Below, in pieces: positions 51,265 to 59,215 of a stretch of 64,000 bases of DNA. The stretch covers positions 1 to 64,000 of the forward strand of contig CAJUSH010000009.1 of the NCBI GenBank assembly GCA_910589045.1, read 5' to 3'. Both the position numbers and the translations under genes were made by a program. Source of the stretch: an uncultured Eubacterium sp. GTDB lineage: Bacteria; Bacillota_A; Clostridia; Lachnospirales; Lachnospiraceae. The notes beneath the pieces were generated by a model. That model ran no database searches and was not told the DNA's origin. It worked only from the letters and a program-made list of their open reading frames with translations. Each line of letters opens with the position of its first letter. Position 1 is the first letter of the stretch.

Positions 51265-51650
51265 AAATCTTCCTCCAGCTCATCCAAAAACTTTCTCAGC
51301 TCATCCACATCGGAGCTTTTCAGCACCCGGCTGTCATAGAGCGTCGCCACCATGCTGCGGATCGAATTGTCGTACAATTTTTCCAGAAGGCTTTTGCTCT
51401 CCTGCGTCTTATACTCGTTTTCCGGCACCAGCGGCTCGTAAAGATTGCTCCCGCCGGAGCGGTCGCAATTCACAAAGCCCTTATCCGCCAGCCTTGACAG
51501 CGACGTCATGAGCGTGGAGAGCTGCCATTTTCTGCGCCCCTGCAGCTCCTTCAAAATATAGCTGGACGTCACCGGCGACTCGCTGGCCCAGATCACCTGC
51601 ATGATCTCCAGCTCTGCCTCGCCCAGCTTCTTTTTATTCAGCGTTCCCAT
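51261..51650 (-). CDS. BlaI/MecI-family repressor (second pair)
   Basis: 129 residues; AGGAGG upstream of the ATG. The winged helix reads LGEAELEIMQVIWASESPVTSSYILKELQGRRKWQLSTLMTSLSRLADKGFVNCDRSGGSNLYEPLV, closer to classical BlaI than the first copy. The C-terminal half (ESKSLLEKLYDNSIRSMVATLYDSRVLKSSDVDELRKFLDELEED) forms the dimer and contains the region normally cleaved. Two TATACNNTCGTATA dyads overlap its promoter, so it is probably autoregulated. It is translationally coupled to the M56 gene. Confidence 0.95.
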   Translation of the reverse strand: MGTLNKKKLGEAELEIMQVIWASESPVTSSYILKELQGRRKWQLSTLMTSLSRLADKGFVNCDRSGGSNLYEPLVPENEYKTQESKSLLEKLYDNSIRSMVATLYDSRVLKSSDVDELRKFLDELEEDL

Positions 51651-51670
51651 AAAAAGTTCCTCCTTCTCGT

Positions 51671-51684
51671 TATACGATCGTATA
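51671..51684 (-). promoter_or_regulatory. BlaI-type operator A of the second pair
   Basis: TATACGATCGTATA, a perfect 14-base palindrome just downstream of the -10. It differs from the AGACCACA/TGTAGTCT operators of the first pair. Confidence 0.8.
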
Positions 51685-51689
51685 GCTTT

Positions 51690-51718
51690 ATTATACAGTC
51701 GTATAGCACCTCTGTCAA
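51690..51718 (-). promoter_or_regulatory. Promoter of the second BlaI/M56 operon
   Basis: On the minus strand TTGACA (51718-51713), 17-base spacer, TATAAT (51695-51690): a full consensus promoter with operator B inside the spacer. Confidence 0.88.
51692..51705 (-). promoter_or_regulatory. BlaI-type operator B of the second pair
   Basis: TATACAGTCGTATA, one base from the palindrome of operator A, lying 21 bases from it (two helical turns) and overlapping the -10 and spacer. Confidence 0.8.
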
Positions 51719-51805
51719 CCCATTAGCTATAATTTTAAAAAATCAATTCCGCCGCTGTTCGATCCTTGTTTTTTATCGTGTGAAAAATCGGGAATTTTTG
51801 CACGA

Positions 51806-51841
51806 CAAAAATACCTGCACTTCAAATCGAAATGCAGGTAT
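51806..51841 (-). terminator. Terminator of the DUF1002 gene
   Basis: ATACCTGCA pairs with TGCAGGTAT around 13 bases and is followed by TTTTT in the minus direction, 47 bases past the stop codon. Confidence 0.8.
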
Positions 51842-51858
51842 TGTCCATACGTTCGTTT

Positions 51859-51871
51859 GTTACTTTTCACG
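51859..51871 (+). repeat. Intergenic repeat copy
   Basis: GTTACTTTTCACG, a short copy of the dispersed family between the DUF1002 stop codon and its terminator. Confidence 0.45.
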
Positions 51872-51887
51872 CGTCAGGAATGCGCAT

Positions 51888-52955
51888 CTACCAGTTAAAC
51901 AAATTCTTAAAAAAGTCCCGGATTCCCTGGAAAATCTTTGCAAAAAAGCCCTGTGCATCCTCCGAGTTCCTGATTTTATCATACAGTGATTTCGCCTGAT
52001 TGAGCAGAGAATCCACATCGATATCAAGCTTGCTGATCTTCACCAGCACGCTTGTCAGCTCATCCTTCTCATCGTCGGTCATGGAGAAGCTGTATTTTTC
52101 CAGCGCCTCATCGATGCACGACCGGATGCTGCTCTCATCCTCCAGGCCGCCCTCTAAAACCTTCTGCTTCACATAGGCAATAAACTCCTCCACCTCACCG
52201 TCATCCGCATTTGTAATAATGTTTGAAAGCTCTCCGGTCACGACGATCTCATTCATCGCCGCATCCAGGCTGTCCTCATCCACCGGCTCCCCCGTCATCT
52301 CGGCATACGCCTTCATCGCGCCGATCAGTGCCGCCGTACCGGAAATGGGACTCGGGCCCGCCACGATTACATCCGCGTCCTTCAAGCCCGCAGTTGCCAG
52401 GGCATTCTTGTACATACCGATGGTGCAGTAGTTAATATTCTTTGTGGAAATATTCAGTCCGCTGCCCTCCTCCCTCTTGACAATCACAACCGAGGAGAGC
52501 GCGCGTGTACCGATCTTGTCGGAGGAGAGGTACGCGTCAAGATACTGGTGCTCCTCAGCATTTGTAATGTAGACAACGTTGTAATCGCCGAGACTTGCGG
52601 CATCGATCCCCATCAGGCCAAGCACGGCCGCACGCTGCTCGGAGGAGAGATTTTCCCCCAGTGCCAGATAGGGCTTGTCATCCGCCGCGATCACCACATT
52701 GTCATCCGCATTGACACCGGAGCCTGACGTCTCCTGATCCTGCTCCACCTCGCCAACCGGCTGGTTCTCTTCCGTCTCGTCATTGGGCGTCACATCTCCC
52801 TGCACCTGCGAGCTGGTATCGGTACCGTCACCAGCCTCGCCGTCCTCACTGATTTCGCCCTCGACCTCCGCTGCCGTCACCGGCATCGCCAGTGAACAAA
52901 GGGTCACTGCGGTCAGCGTCATGGCCAGCCACTTTTTCAAACTTCTCTTCTTCAT
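51888..52955 (-). CDS. DUF1002 exported protein
   Basis: 355 residues with a signal peptide (KKRSLKKWLAMTLTAVTLCSLAMPVTAAE). An acidic low-complexity spacer at about 30-85 is followed by the DUF1002 domain (LALGENLSSEQRAAVLGLMGID, YNVVYITNAEEHQYLDAYL, ALSSVVIVKREEGSGLNISTKNINYCTIGMYKNALATAG, ADVIVAGPSPISGTAALIGAMKAYA). The family is widespread in Firmicutes and thought to be secreted; its function is not known. The gene is monocistronic, with its own terminator. Confidence 0.92.
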   Translation of the reverse strand: MKKRSLKKWLAMTLTAVTLCSLAMPVTAAEVEGEISEDGEAGDGTDTSSQVQGDVTPNDETEENQPVGEVEQDQETSGSGVNADDNVVIAADDKPYLALGENLSSEQRAAVLGLMGIDAASLGDYNVVYITNAEEHQYLDAYLSSDKIGTRALSSVVIVKREEGSGLNISTKNINYCTIGMYKNALATAGLKDADVIVAGPSPISGTAALIGAMKAYAEMTGEPVDEDSLDAAMNEIVVTGELSNIITNADDGEVEEFIAYVKQKVLEGGLEDESSIRSCIDEALEKYSFSMTDDEKDELTSVLVKISKLDIDVDSLLNQAKSLYDKIRNSEDAQGFFAKIFQGIRDFFKNLFNW

Positions 52956-52986
52956 TTTCCTTTACCTCCTTACAGTCCGCCGGCCC

Positions 52987-53958
52987 TCAGCCGGCATGAT
53001 GTTGTGTCCGTCCCGCATCCCGGGACCGACAAGCCTCCATCCACTCCCATACATCCGCATATACATCGGCGCGATCCGGCTCATTGATCAGCTCATGCCG
53101 GTCGTCCTTGTACAGCTTCATCGTAACATTTTTCAAACCGGCCTTTAAAAACTGCCGGTAAACTCTTTTTACGCCAACGCCGGTGCCGCCCACCGGGTCC
53201 TCGGAGCCCGAGATCAGAAAGATCGGCAGGTCGGCACGGATCTTTCGAATATGTTTCTCCTGACCGTCATACAAAACCGTTGACATCAGGCCATAATAAC
53301 CGTTTAATGTGAAATCAAAGGTACACAGCGGATCCTCGTAATATTTTTTAACCGACTCCACATTGCGTGAAAGCCAGCTGTTCTCCGGATCACTGCCGTC
53401 CATGCAGAACTTCGCATAAGGTCCGCTAAACGTCACCCGTTTCACGAGCCTGCTGCGGAAATGCCAGCCGCGAAACAGTGCAAGCAGCCCGCACGCCAGC
53501 ATGCCGGCTCGGCATAGAGCCCCCGGCACGCTCCCGGTGCCGCAGACAATGGCACCGTCCACCTCTGCGCTGCAGGTCGTCAAATATTTGCGCAGCAGAT
53601 ACGAGCCCATGCTGTGCCCGAAAATGAAGTACGGCAGACCCGGATAGCCGCCCTTCGTGATAGCCGCCACCTGATGGATATCACTGACAAGAACGTCCGA
53701 GGGCCTGGGCTTGCAGAAATAGCCGTAATGGCGCTTGCCACGCACCGACTGGCCGTGCCCGAGATGGTCATGACCTACCACCAGAAAGCCCTTTCCGGTC
53801 AGAAACTGTGCAAATTCCTCGTAGCGCCCGATATGCTCCTGCATCCCGTGCACAAGCTGGACAACCCCACAAACGGCACCGTCATCCGGCAGCCAGCGCA
53901 CACCGTGAATTTTTGTTTTCCCATCCTTCGATAAAAAATGAAAATCCTCTCTGATCAT
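52987..53958 (-). CDS. Alpha/beta hydrolase, monoacylglycerol-lipase-like
   Basis: 323 residues. The serine hydrolase fold is clear: VVQLVHGMQEHIGRYEEFAQFL (oxyanion HG), DHLGHGQS, nucleophile elbow FGHSMGSYLL, acid in ISGSEDPVGG and His in KDDRHELINE. This pattern is that of lysophospholipase/monoacylglycerol lipase (Hydrolase_4). It is cytoplasmic, with no signal peptide. The likely substrate is a short- or medium-chain lipid ester. It lies 31 bases upstream of the DUF1002 gene on the same strand. Confidence 0.93.
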   Translation of the reverse strand: MIREDFHFLSKDGKTKIHGVRWLPDDGAVCGVVQLVHGMQEHIGRYEEFAQFLTGKGFLVVGHDHLGHGQSVRGKRHYGYFCKPRPSDVLVSDIHQVAAITKGGYPGLPYFIFGHSMGSYLLRKYLTTCSAEVDGAIVCGTGSVPGALCRAGMLACGLLALFRGWHFRSRLVKRVTFSGPYAKFCMDGSDPENSWLSRNVESVKKYYEDPLCTFDFTLNGYYGLMSTVLYDGQEKHIRKIRADLPIFLISGSEDPVGGTGVGVKRVYRQFLKAGLKNVTMKLYKDDRHELINEPDRADVYADVWEWMEACRSRDAGRTQHHAG

Positions 53959-54094
53959 ACTGACGTCTCCTGTCTCCTTACATACTTACCGGCCTTCCGG
54001 TGCATACCCGAAAAATGCCCCTCCCCGGCATACAGACCGCGGAAATCAAACATGCTCTAGGTATTTTGCACGAAAACGCTGCAAATGTCAAGCC

Positions 54095-55858
54095 CTATGC
54101 ATAATGCCCAATCACAATCTGCAGGCTGTCGATTCCCTGATAGCTGTTGATCTGCGGGTAATAAGTAAAGGCAAACCGCATGCTCTGGGGCATTCCTGCC
54201 AGCAGCGCATCCACCTCCTCTGTCCCATATTTTTCCCGATAATAGCCTAAAAATTCCTCCGCATCCCCAAAATAGAGCGCGTCCATCACCCCGCCCGGAA
54301 AAACGAGGGAAAGCTTGAGCATATTCCGCTCCTTCCCAATGAGAAACGCGCGTCTTGCGGAAAGGTTTTTGTCCGCAAAGATCGGCTTCTCATTGCCGTT
54401 GCCGCACGGCTCCAAAACGGAAAGCTGACGCACCAGCGCCTCGGTAATATAGGAGAGGGGCATCGGCACGTCGATGCGTATTTTCTCCGTCAAATCCTCC
54501 GCCGAAAGCTCCGCACCCGCGCAGATTCGCTCCGCAAACTCCGCTACCCTCCCTTCCTCCAGGGAAAGCCCCGCAGCCATAGCATGGCCCCCGAACTTCA
54601 AAAACACGTCGGATATGCGGCTAAGCCCCTCATGCATGTGGTAGCCCGGTATGGAGCGCCCGGAGCCCTTCACACACCCCTCGGCCCCCGTGAGCACGAA
54701 AACCGGCCTGTAATAGCGCTCCCTCAGCCGACCCGCAATAATGCCCGCAAGGCTCTCGTGGCAGCCCGGCAGGTACACCACGAGCACCGGAAGGCGCCAC
54801 AGCTCCTTTTGCTCTACCAGCTCTATCGCCTGCGACACACCCTTCGCCGTCAGGTCCTTCCGGCTCGTATTAAGCGCGATCAGATCGTCCGCAAGCGCCG
54901 CCGCCTCCTCCTGCCCGTTTGCAAGCAGCAGCTCCAGCGCCCGCTTTGCGGTGTCCAGACGCCCGCTGGCGTTCATGCACGGCCCTAAGACAAAGCCGAT
55001 GTGGTACGAACGCACCTGCTCCGGCTCCAGATGATTCTGCAGGATCAGCGCACGAAGGCCGATGTTTTTTGTCTCATGCAGCTGTCGAAGTCCCAGCGAG
55101 ACGATGGCGCGGTTTTCCCCCTGCAGCTCCATCACATCCCCCACCGTGGCGAAGGCAGCGCACTCGAGATACTTCTGCCACTCGTTTTCCCTGCCAAGCG
55201 CCCGCTGCAGAAGCTGCAGCACCTTCCACGCCACCACCGCGCCGCAGATCCCCTTCCAGGGATAACCGCAGCCCGGCTGCTTCGGGTCCACCACCGCATC
55301 TGCCGGCGGCAGGACGGCTATTGCACGCTCCCCCTCCCAGCGCAGCGGCACCTCATGGTGGTCCGTCACCACAACCGTCATGCCAAGCTCCTTCGCGAGG
55401 GCAATTTCCGCCGCCGCCGCAATGCCGTTGTCACAGGTCAGGATCGTGTCGCACCCGTCACATTCTGCCTCCCGGATCAGCTTTTCGCTCAGCCCGTAGC
55501 CGTCGCTGATGCGGTGCGGCAGCGTATAATCCACACACGCCCCGCAGCGCTTCAGGCCGTCATATAATATATAGGTAGAAAAAATCCCGTCAATGTCATA
55601 ATCACCGATGATGCGGATTTTTTTCTGCTCCGAAATTTTCTGCCGCAAAATCTCCGCGGCCTCCTTCGCGCCCTTTAAGCGCAAAGGGTCGTGCAGCTGC
55701 GCTATATCCGGCGAAAAATATGCCCCGAGCGCATCCTCCCCAACAACCTCCCGGTTGCGCACGATACGCGCGATCACAGGGTCTACGCCATAGGTGCTCC
55801 CGATCCCGTTAAAATCCGCCCGCTTCGCCAGTACAACCCACTTTTCCTCCCTCTTCAT
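54095..55858 (-). CDS. recJ: Single-stranded-DNA exonuclease RecJ
   Basis: 587 residues; AAGGAAG precedes the ATG. DHH-family nuclease: motif I IIGDYDIDGIFSTYIL, motif II LTCDNGIAA, motif III VTDHHEVPLRWEGERAIAVLPPADAVVDPKQPGCGYPWKGICG, and the DHHA1 part with GHAMAAGLSLEEGRV. It is a 5'-3' exonuclease used in recombination, mismatch and base-excision repair. It is slightly longer than the minimal bacterial RecJ and includes the OB-like C-terminal domain. A terminator-like hairpin lies about 50 bases upstream of its start. Confidence 0.95.
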   Translation of the reverse strand: MKREEKWVVLAKRADFNGIGSTYGVDPVIARIVRNREVVGEDALGAYFSPDIAQLHDPLRLKGAKEAAEILRQKISEQKKIRIIGDYDIDGIFSTYILYDGLKRCGACVDYTLPHRISDGYGLSEKLIREAECDGCDTILTCDNGIAAAAEIALAKELGMTVVVTDHHEVPLRWEGERAIAVLPPADAVVDPKQPGCGYPWKGICGAVVAWKVLQLLQRALGRENEWQKYLECAAFATVGDVMELQGENRAIVSLGLRQLHETKNIGLRALILQNHLEPEQVRSYHIGFVLGPCMNASGRLDTAKRALELLLANGQEEAAALADDLIALNTSRKDLTAKGVSQAIELVEQKELWRLPVLVVYLPGCHESLAGIIAGRLRERYYRPVFVLTGAEGCVKGSGRSIPGYHMHEGLSRISDVFLKFGGHAMAAGLSLEEGRVAEFAERICAGAELSAEDLTEKIRIDVPMPLSYITEALVRQLSVLEPCGNGNEKPIFADKNLSARRAFLIGKERNMLKLSLVFPGGVMDALYFGDAEEFLGYYREKYGTEEVDALLAGMPQSMRFAFTYYPQINSYQGIDSLQIVIGHYA

Positions 55859-55906
55859 AAGAACTTCCTTCCTCTAAATATTTTCTCTATATATTTTATA
55901 GAAACG

Positions 55907-55936
55907 AAAAAGGAGCCGCTTTCACTACAGGCTCCT
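55907..55936 (-). terminator. Terminator-like hairpin in the recJ leader
   Basis: AGGAGCC and GGCTCCT form a seven-base-pair stem around 12 bases, followed by TTTT in the minus direction. It lies about 50 bases upstream of recJ, and there is no minus-strand gene immediately before it. It may attenuate recJ or stop stray transcription. Confidence 0.6.
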
Positions 55937-55965
55937 GAAAAATCAAATACCTACGCAGGCACGGT

Positions 55966-55981
55966 TTTGTGCATGCACAAA
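55966..55981. promoter_or_regulatory. Perfect 16-base palindrome
   Basis: TTTGTGCATGCACAAA lies midway between the divergent recJ and the peptidoglycan-binding gene. It is a candidate operator for an unidentified dimeric regulator of one or both genes. Confidence 0.4.
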
Positions 55982-56029
55982 TTCTCCCGGGATGCATACA
56001 CTAAAGCAATGAAACCTGGGAGTTTTTTC

Positions 56030-57292
56030 ATGAATCGATTACATGCGATGCAGGATGCCGACGAGATCGGCACGCTGCAAATAAATGTGACGTCCCGGCT
56101 GCAGAATACGCCCATTGAGAACGCCACGATCACACTCAGTTTTTCCGGGGAGCCAGATGAAACGCTCGAGTCGCTGCAGACAGACGAATCCGGCCAGACA
56201 CAGCCGGTTTCACTCGAAACGCCGCCGTTAGCATACAGTATGGATTCCGCTCAGGAAAACCAGCCCTTCTCCCTCTACACCATCCAGGTGCGCGCGGAGG
56301 GCTACCAGCCCTTAAGCATTTCCGGCATTGAGGTTTTACCCACCGTCAAAGCCATCCAAAACGTGGCGCTCGCGCCCCTCGACTATACCGGAACGGTCAG
56401 GCAGAGCATCGATATCCCCGTAAACACCCTGTTCGGGGATTACCCGCCCAAGATCGAGGAATCGGAGATCAAGCCTTTAGAGGAGAGCGGCGAGATCGTC
56501 CTCAGCCGCGTCGTGATCCCGGAATACATCATCGTGCATGACGGGCCGCCGACGGATTCCCGCGCCGGAAACTATTATGTACGCTACAGGGATTACATTA
56601 AAAATGTGGCATCCAGTGAGATCTATGCCACATGGCCCGACGCCTCCATCCGTGCCAACGTGCTCGCAATCATGTCCTTCACGCTCAACCGCGTGTACAC
56701 GGAATGGTACCGCAATAAGGGCTACAACTTTACGATTACCTCCTCCACCGCCTACGACCAGAAATGGTCCTACGGGCGCACGGTCTACGACACGATCTCG
56801 CGGGTGGTCGACGAGATGTTTGAAAACTACCTCTCCCGTCCGAATGTGAGCCAGCCGATTCTCACACAGTACTGCGACGGGCGCAACGTCACATGCCCGA
56901 ACTGGCTGTCCCAGTGGGGCTCCAAATACCTGGGCGACCAGGGCTACTCCGCAGTCCAGATCCTGCGCAACTACTACGGAAGCAGCATCTACATCAACTC
57001 GGCGGATGAGGTTTCGGGTATCCCCTCCTCATGGCCGGGCTATGACCTAAGCGTCGGAGCAAGCGGTGCCAAGGTGCGTCAGATGCAGCAGCAGTTAAAC
57101 CGCATCCACCAGAGCTACCCTGCCATCCCCGCCGTCACCGCAGACGGTATATTCGGCAGTGCAACAAAAAATGCCGTCCAGAAATTCCAGTCCGTATTCG
57201 GGCTGCCCGCCAACGGTATCGTAGACTATCCCACATGGTATAAAATATCCGAAATATACGTGGGTGTCAGCCGCATCGCGGAGCTGAACTAG
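56030..57292 (+). CDS. Peptidoglycan-binding protein with repeat-like N-terminus
   Basis: 420 residues from ATG 56030, preceded by GGGAG at seven-base spacing. There is no signal peptide. Residues about 15-130 look like a carboxypeptidase-regulatory/transthyretin-like beta domain (LQINVTSRLQNTPIENATITLSFSGE). The middle (about 185-330) is a conserved block (YYVRYRDYIKNVASSEIYATWPDASIRANVLAIMSFTLNRVYTEWYRNKGYNFTI) seen in Clostridia spore-associated proteins. Residues about 345-415 form a PG_binding_1 domain (VGASGAKVRQMQQQLNRI, DGIFGSATKNAVQKFQ). It probably acts on or binds the spore cortex or cell wall; absence of a signal peptide fits a mother-cell-made spore protein. Confidence 0.88.
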   Translation: MNRLHAMQDADEIGTLQINVTSRLQNTPIENATITLSFSGEPDETLESLQTDESGQTQPVSLETPPLAYSMDSAQENQPFSLYTIQVRAEGYQPLSISGIEVLPTVKAIQNVALAPLDYTGTVRQSIDIPVNTLFGDYPPKIEESEIKPLEESGEIVLSRVVIPEYIIVHDGPPTDSRAGNYYVRYRDYIKNVASSEIYATWPDASIRANVLAIMSFTLNRVYTEWYRNKGYNFTITSSTAYDQKWSYGRTVYDTISRVVDEMFENYLSRPNVSQPILTQYCDGRNVTCPNWLSQWGSKYLGDQGYSAVQILRNYYGSSIYINSADEVSGIPSSWPGYDLSVGASGAKVRQMQQQLNRIHQSYPAIPAVTADGIFGSATKNAVQKFQSVFGLPANGIVDYPTWYKISEIYVGVSRIAELN

Positions 57293-57379
57293 TGTAGCAT
57301 TTGCCGAATCTGGAAATAGAAAAGACATACGGATCGGTCAAAAAATCCGGCCTCGGGAAATTTCCTGATATGATAAAAA

Positions 57380-57418
57380 ACAGAGCGTCTGACATATTTT
57401 TACAGACACTCTGTTTTA
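57380..57418. terminator. Bidirectional terminator
   Basis: ACAGAG-C-GTCTG pairs with CAGAC-A-CTCTGT around 11 bases, with T-runs on both strands. It lies between the convergent peptidoglycan-binding and CheY-like genes. Confidence 0.85.
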
Positions 57419-57462
57419 TTTTCATATTACATCATCTGCCCGTACAGACAGATATCCATATC

Positions 57463-57828
57463 CTATTCACCAAGGATCTTCTTGATAGCCTCCAATACAC
57501 GGTCTGCCTGGAAAGGCTTTACGATGAAATCCTTTGCGCCGCTCTGGATCGCCTCGATAACCATTGCCTGCTGTCCCATCGCGGAACACATCACAACGTT
57601 TGCGTTAGCATCTGCCTCCTTGATCTGCTTTAAGCTCTGGATCCCGTCACAATTGGGCATGGTAATATCCATCGTTACCAGATCAGGCTTTAACTCTTTA
57701 AACTTTGCAAGGGCTTCGTTTCCGTCAGCTGCTTCGCCAGCGATCTCATAACCACCTTTGCCTAAAATATCCTTTAACATCATTCTCATAAATGCTGCGT
57801 CATCTGCGATTAAGATTCTCTTAGCCAT
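57463..57828 (-). CDS. cheY: CheY-like single-domain response regulator
   Basis: 121 residues from ATG 57828, with AAAGGATG nine bases upstream. The receiver domain is complete: acidic pair D9-D10, phosphoacceptor D54 (VTMDITMPNCDGI), S82 (MCSAMGQQ) and K104 (FIVKPF). The sequence is closest to clostridial chemotaxis CheY, which switches the flagellar motor. No kinase or other chemotaxis gene is nearby, and the gene stands alone with a bidirectional terminator after it. Confidence 0.94.
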   Translation of the reverse strand: MAKRILIADDAAFMRMMLKDILGKGGYEIAGEAADGNEALAKFKELKPDLVTMDITMPNCDGIQSLKQIKEADANANVVMCSAMGQQAMVIEAIQSGAKDFIVKPFQADRVLEAIKKILGE

Positions 57829-57991
57829 ATCTTTTCCATCCTTTACAATATTTCCAGCCAGCCCGTCTTTCAACCGGCCATATTTTGTATGTACGGTTAC
57901 AAGCCCGCAATTCGATTTCTATCTAATTCTACACAATGTTTTACATTTTTGCAAGATGTTTCTGAAAGATTCTTATTTTTATACAAAGTTT

Positions 57992-58020
57992 TTGCATGTA
58001 TGTGGCATTTATGCTATAAT
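57992..58020 (+). promoter_or_regulatory. Promoter of the flavin reductase gene
   Basis: TTGCAT (57992-57997), 17-base spacer, TATAAT (58015-58020). Confidence 0.75.
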
Positions 58021-58062
58021 ACTTTCGGTGAATTACCAAAAATCTAATAAAGGAGCGATCAT

Positions 58063-58572
58063 ATGCATTCATTTCAACCTTATCCCGTAGACCTTCTTGA
58101 ATTAAATCCATTCACAAAGATCGGCACTGAATGGATGGCGGTTACCGCCGGTACGCCCGAAAAGCTCAATACCATGACTGCAAGCTGGGGTACCATCGGT
58201 GTGCTCTGGGGCAAAAACGTCGTCAGTGTTTTCATCCGTGAGAGCCGCTATACAAAGGAGTTCGTCGACAGGCAGGACACCTTCTCGCTCACCTTTTTTG
58301 AGCCGAAGATGAAATCCGCCTTAAAGTACTTCGGGGCAGTTTCCGGACGAACAGAGGATAAAATCGCAGGTGCCAAAATGACCATCGACTACGCAAAGGA
58401 CGGCACACCCTACATCGACGAGGGCAACCTTGTCCTCATCTGCCGCAAGCTCTCGGCCACAAAAATATCTCCCGACCAGTTTATTGATGCCGGTATTGAC
58501 GGCACCTGGTATAAGGATAAAGACTACCACACCATGTATGTTGCCGAGGTTACGGAAATTTTAGCACGGTAG
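58063..58572 (+). CDS. Flavin reductase-like FMN-binding protein
   Basis: 169 residues; AAAGGAG eight bases before the ATG. It has the split-barrel flavin-reductase-like domain: MAVTAGTPEKLNTMTASWGTIGVLWGKNVVSVFIRESRYTKEFVDRQDTFSLTFF, with the FMN-phosphate loop TMTASW and IRESRYTKEF. Related small clostridial proteins bind FMN and are called flavin reductase or flavoredoxin. It probably reduces flavin or moves electrons in the cytoplasm. It has its own consensus promoter. Confidence 0.92.
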   Translation: MHSFQPYPVDLLELNPFTKIGTEWMAVTAGTPEKLNTMTASWGTIGVLWGKNVVSVFIRESRYTKEFVDRQDTFSLTFFEPKMKSALKYFGAVSGRTEDKIAGAKMTIDYAKDGTPYIDEGNLVLICRKLSATKISPDQFIDAGIDGTWYKDKDYHTMYVAEVTEILAR

Positions 58573-58578
58573 GCGCTG

Positions 58579-58610
58579 AGGTTCTGCAGAAAATTTTTCT
58601 GCAGAACCTT
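58579..58610. terminator. Long perfect dyad after the flavin reductase gene
   Basis: AGGTTCTGCAGAAAA and TTTTCTGCAGAACCT are perfect complements separated by one or two bases. A T-run is not present outside the stem on either strand, so it is either an unusual terminator or a binding site. Confidence 0.5.
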
Positions 58611-58691
58611 AGAGCCATGGCACATATTGGTTCTGCCGGTATTCCCCGGCATCAGCCAATCATCGTACGGGCGGAGCGGCTGTCATCCCTT

Positions 58692-59204
58692 TTACCTGCA
58701 TGACGTACTGATGGACTCAATCGCCACCGCCCCGCCCCGCACGATCTCGATATTCCGAAACCGCGAGCGCAGCAGCGCGATCAGCTCATTGTTGCGCCGC
58801 TCGGTGAGCATACATTCCAGCAGCACGCTGTCCGTGCCGATATCCTTCACTTTCACCTCAAACACCTGTGCAAACTGAAACACCTCCGCCTTCTCCTCGG
58901 CAGAAATATCCTTCACCTTCGCAAACAAAATCTCCTTCATATGGATTGGCACATTCGTCAGGTCGATGACCTTGATGACCTCCACCATGCAATTGAGCTG
59001 CTTTTTGATCTGCTCAAAGGTCACGTCGTCGCTCGTCACGCAGATCGTCATGCGCGAAACGGTCTCGTCCTCCGTCGTACCCACCGTCAGGGACTGCAGA
59101 TTATAGGATTTGCCGGAAAAAAGCCCCGACACCTTTGCCAGTACACCGACCTGGTTTTCCACATACAGTGCAATCCACCTGTTTTTCATGCTTCGATCGA
59201 TCAT
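58692..59204 (-). CDS. ilvN: Acetolactate synthase small subunit
   Basis: 170 residues, AAAGGAGG upstream of the ATG. An N-terminal ACT domain reads WIALYVENQVGVLAKVSGLFSGKSYNLQSLTVG, the part that binds valine for feedback inhibition. The C-terminal domain covers residues about 85-170. It partners IlvB, whose gene ends 11 bases upstream. It is the last gene of the purD-thyX-folA-ilvBN operon. Confidence 0.96.
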   Translation of the reverse strand: MIDRSMKNRWIALYVENQVGVLAKVSGLFSGKSYNLQSLTVGTTEDETVSRMTICVTSDDVTFEQIKKQLNCMVEVIKVIDLTNVPIHMKEILFAKVKDISAEEKAEVFQFAQVFEVKVKDIGTDSVLLECMLTERRNNELIALLRSRFRNIEIVRGGAVAIESISTSCR

Positions 59205-59215
59205 AAGCGCCTCCT

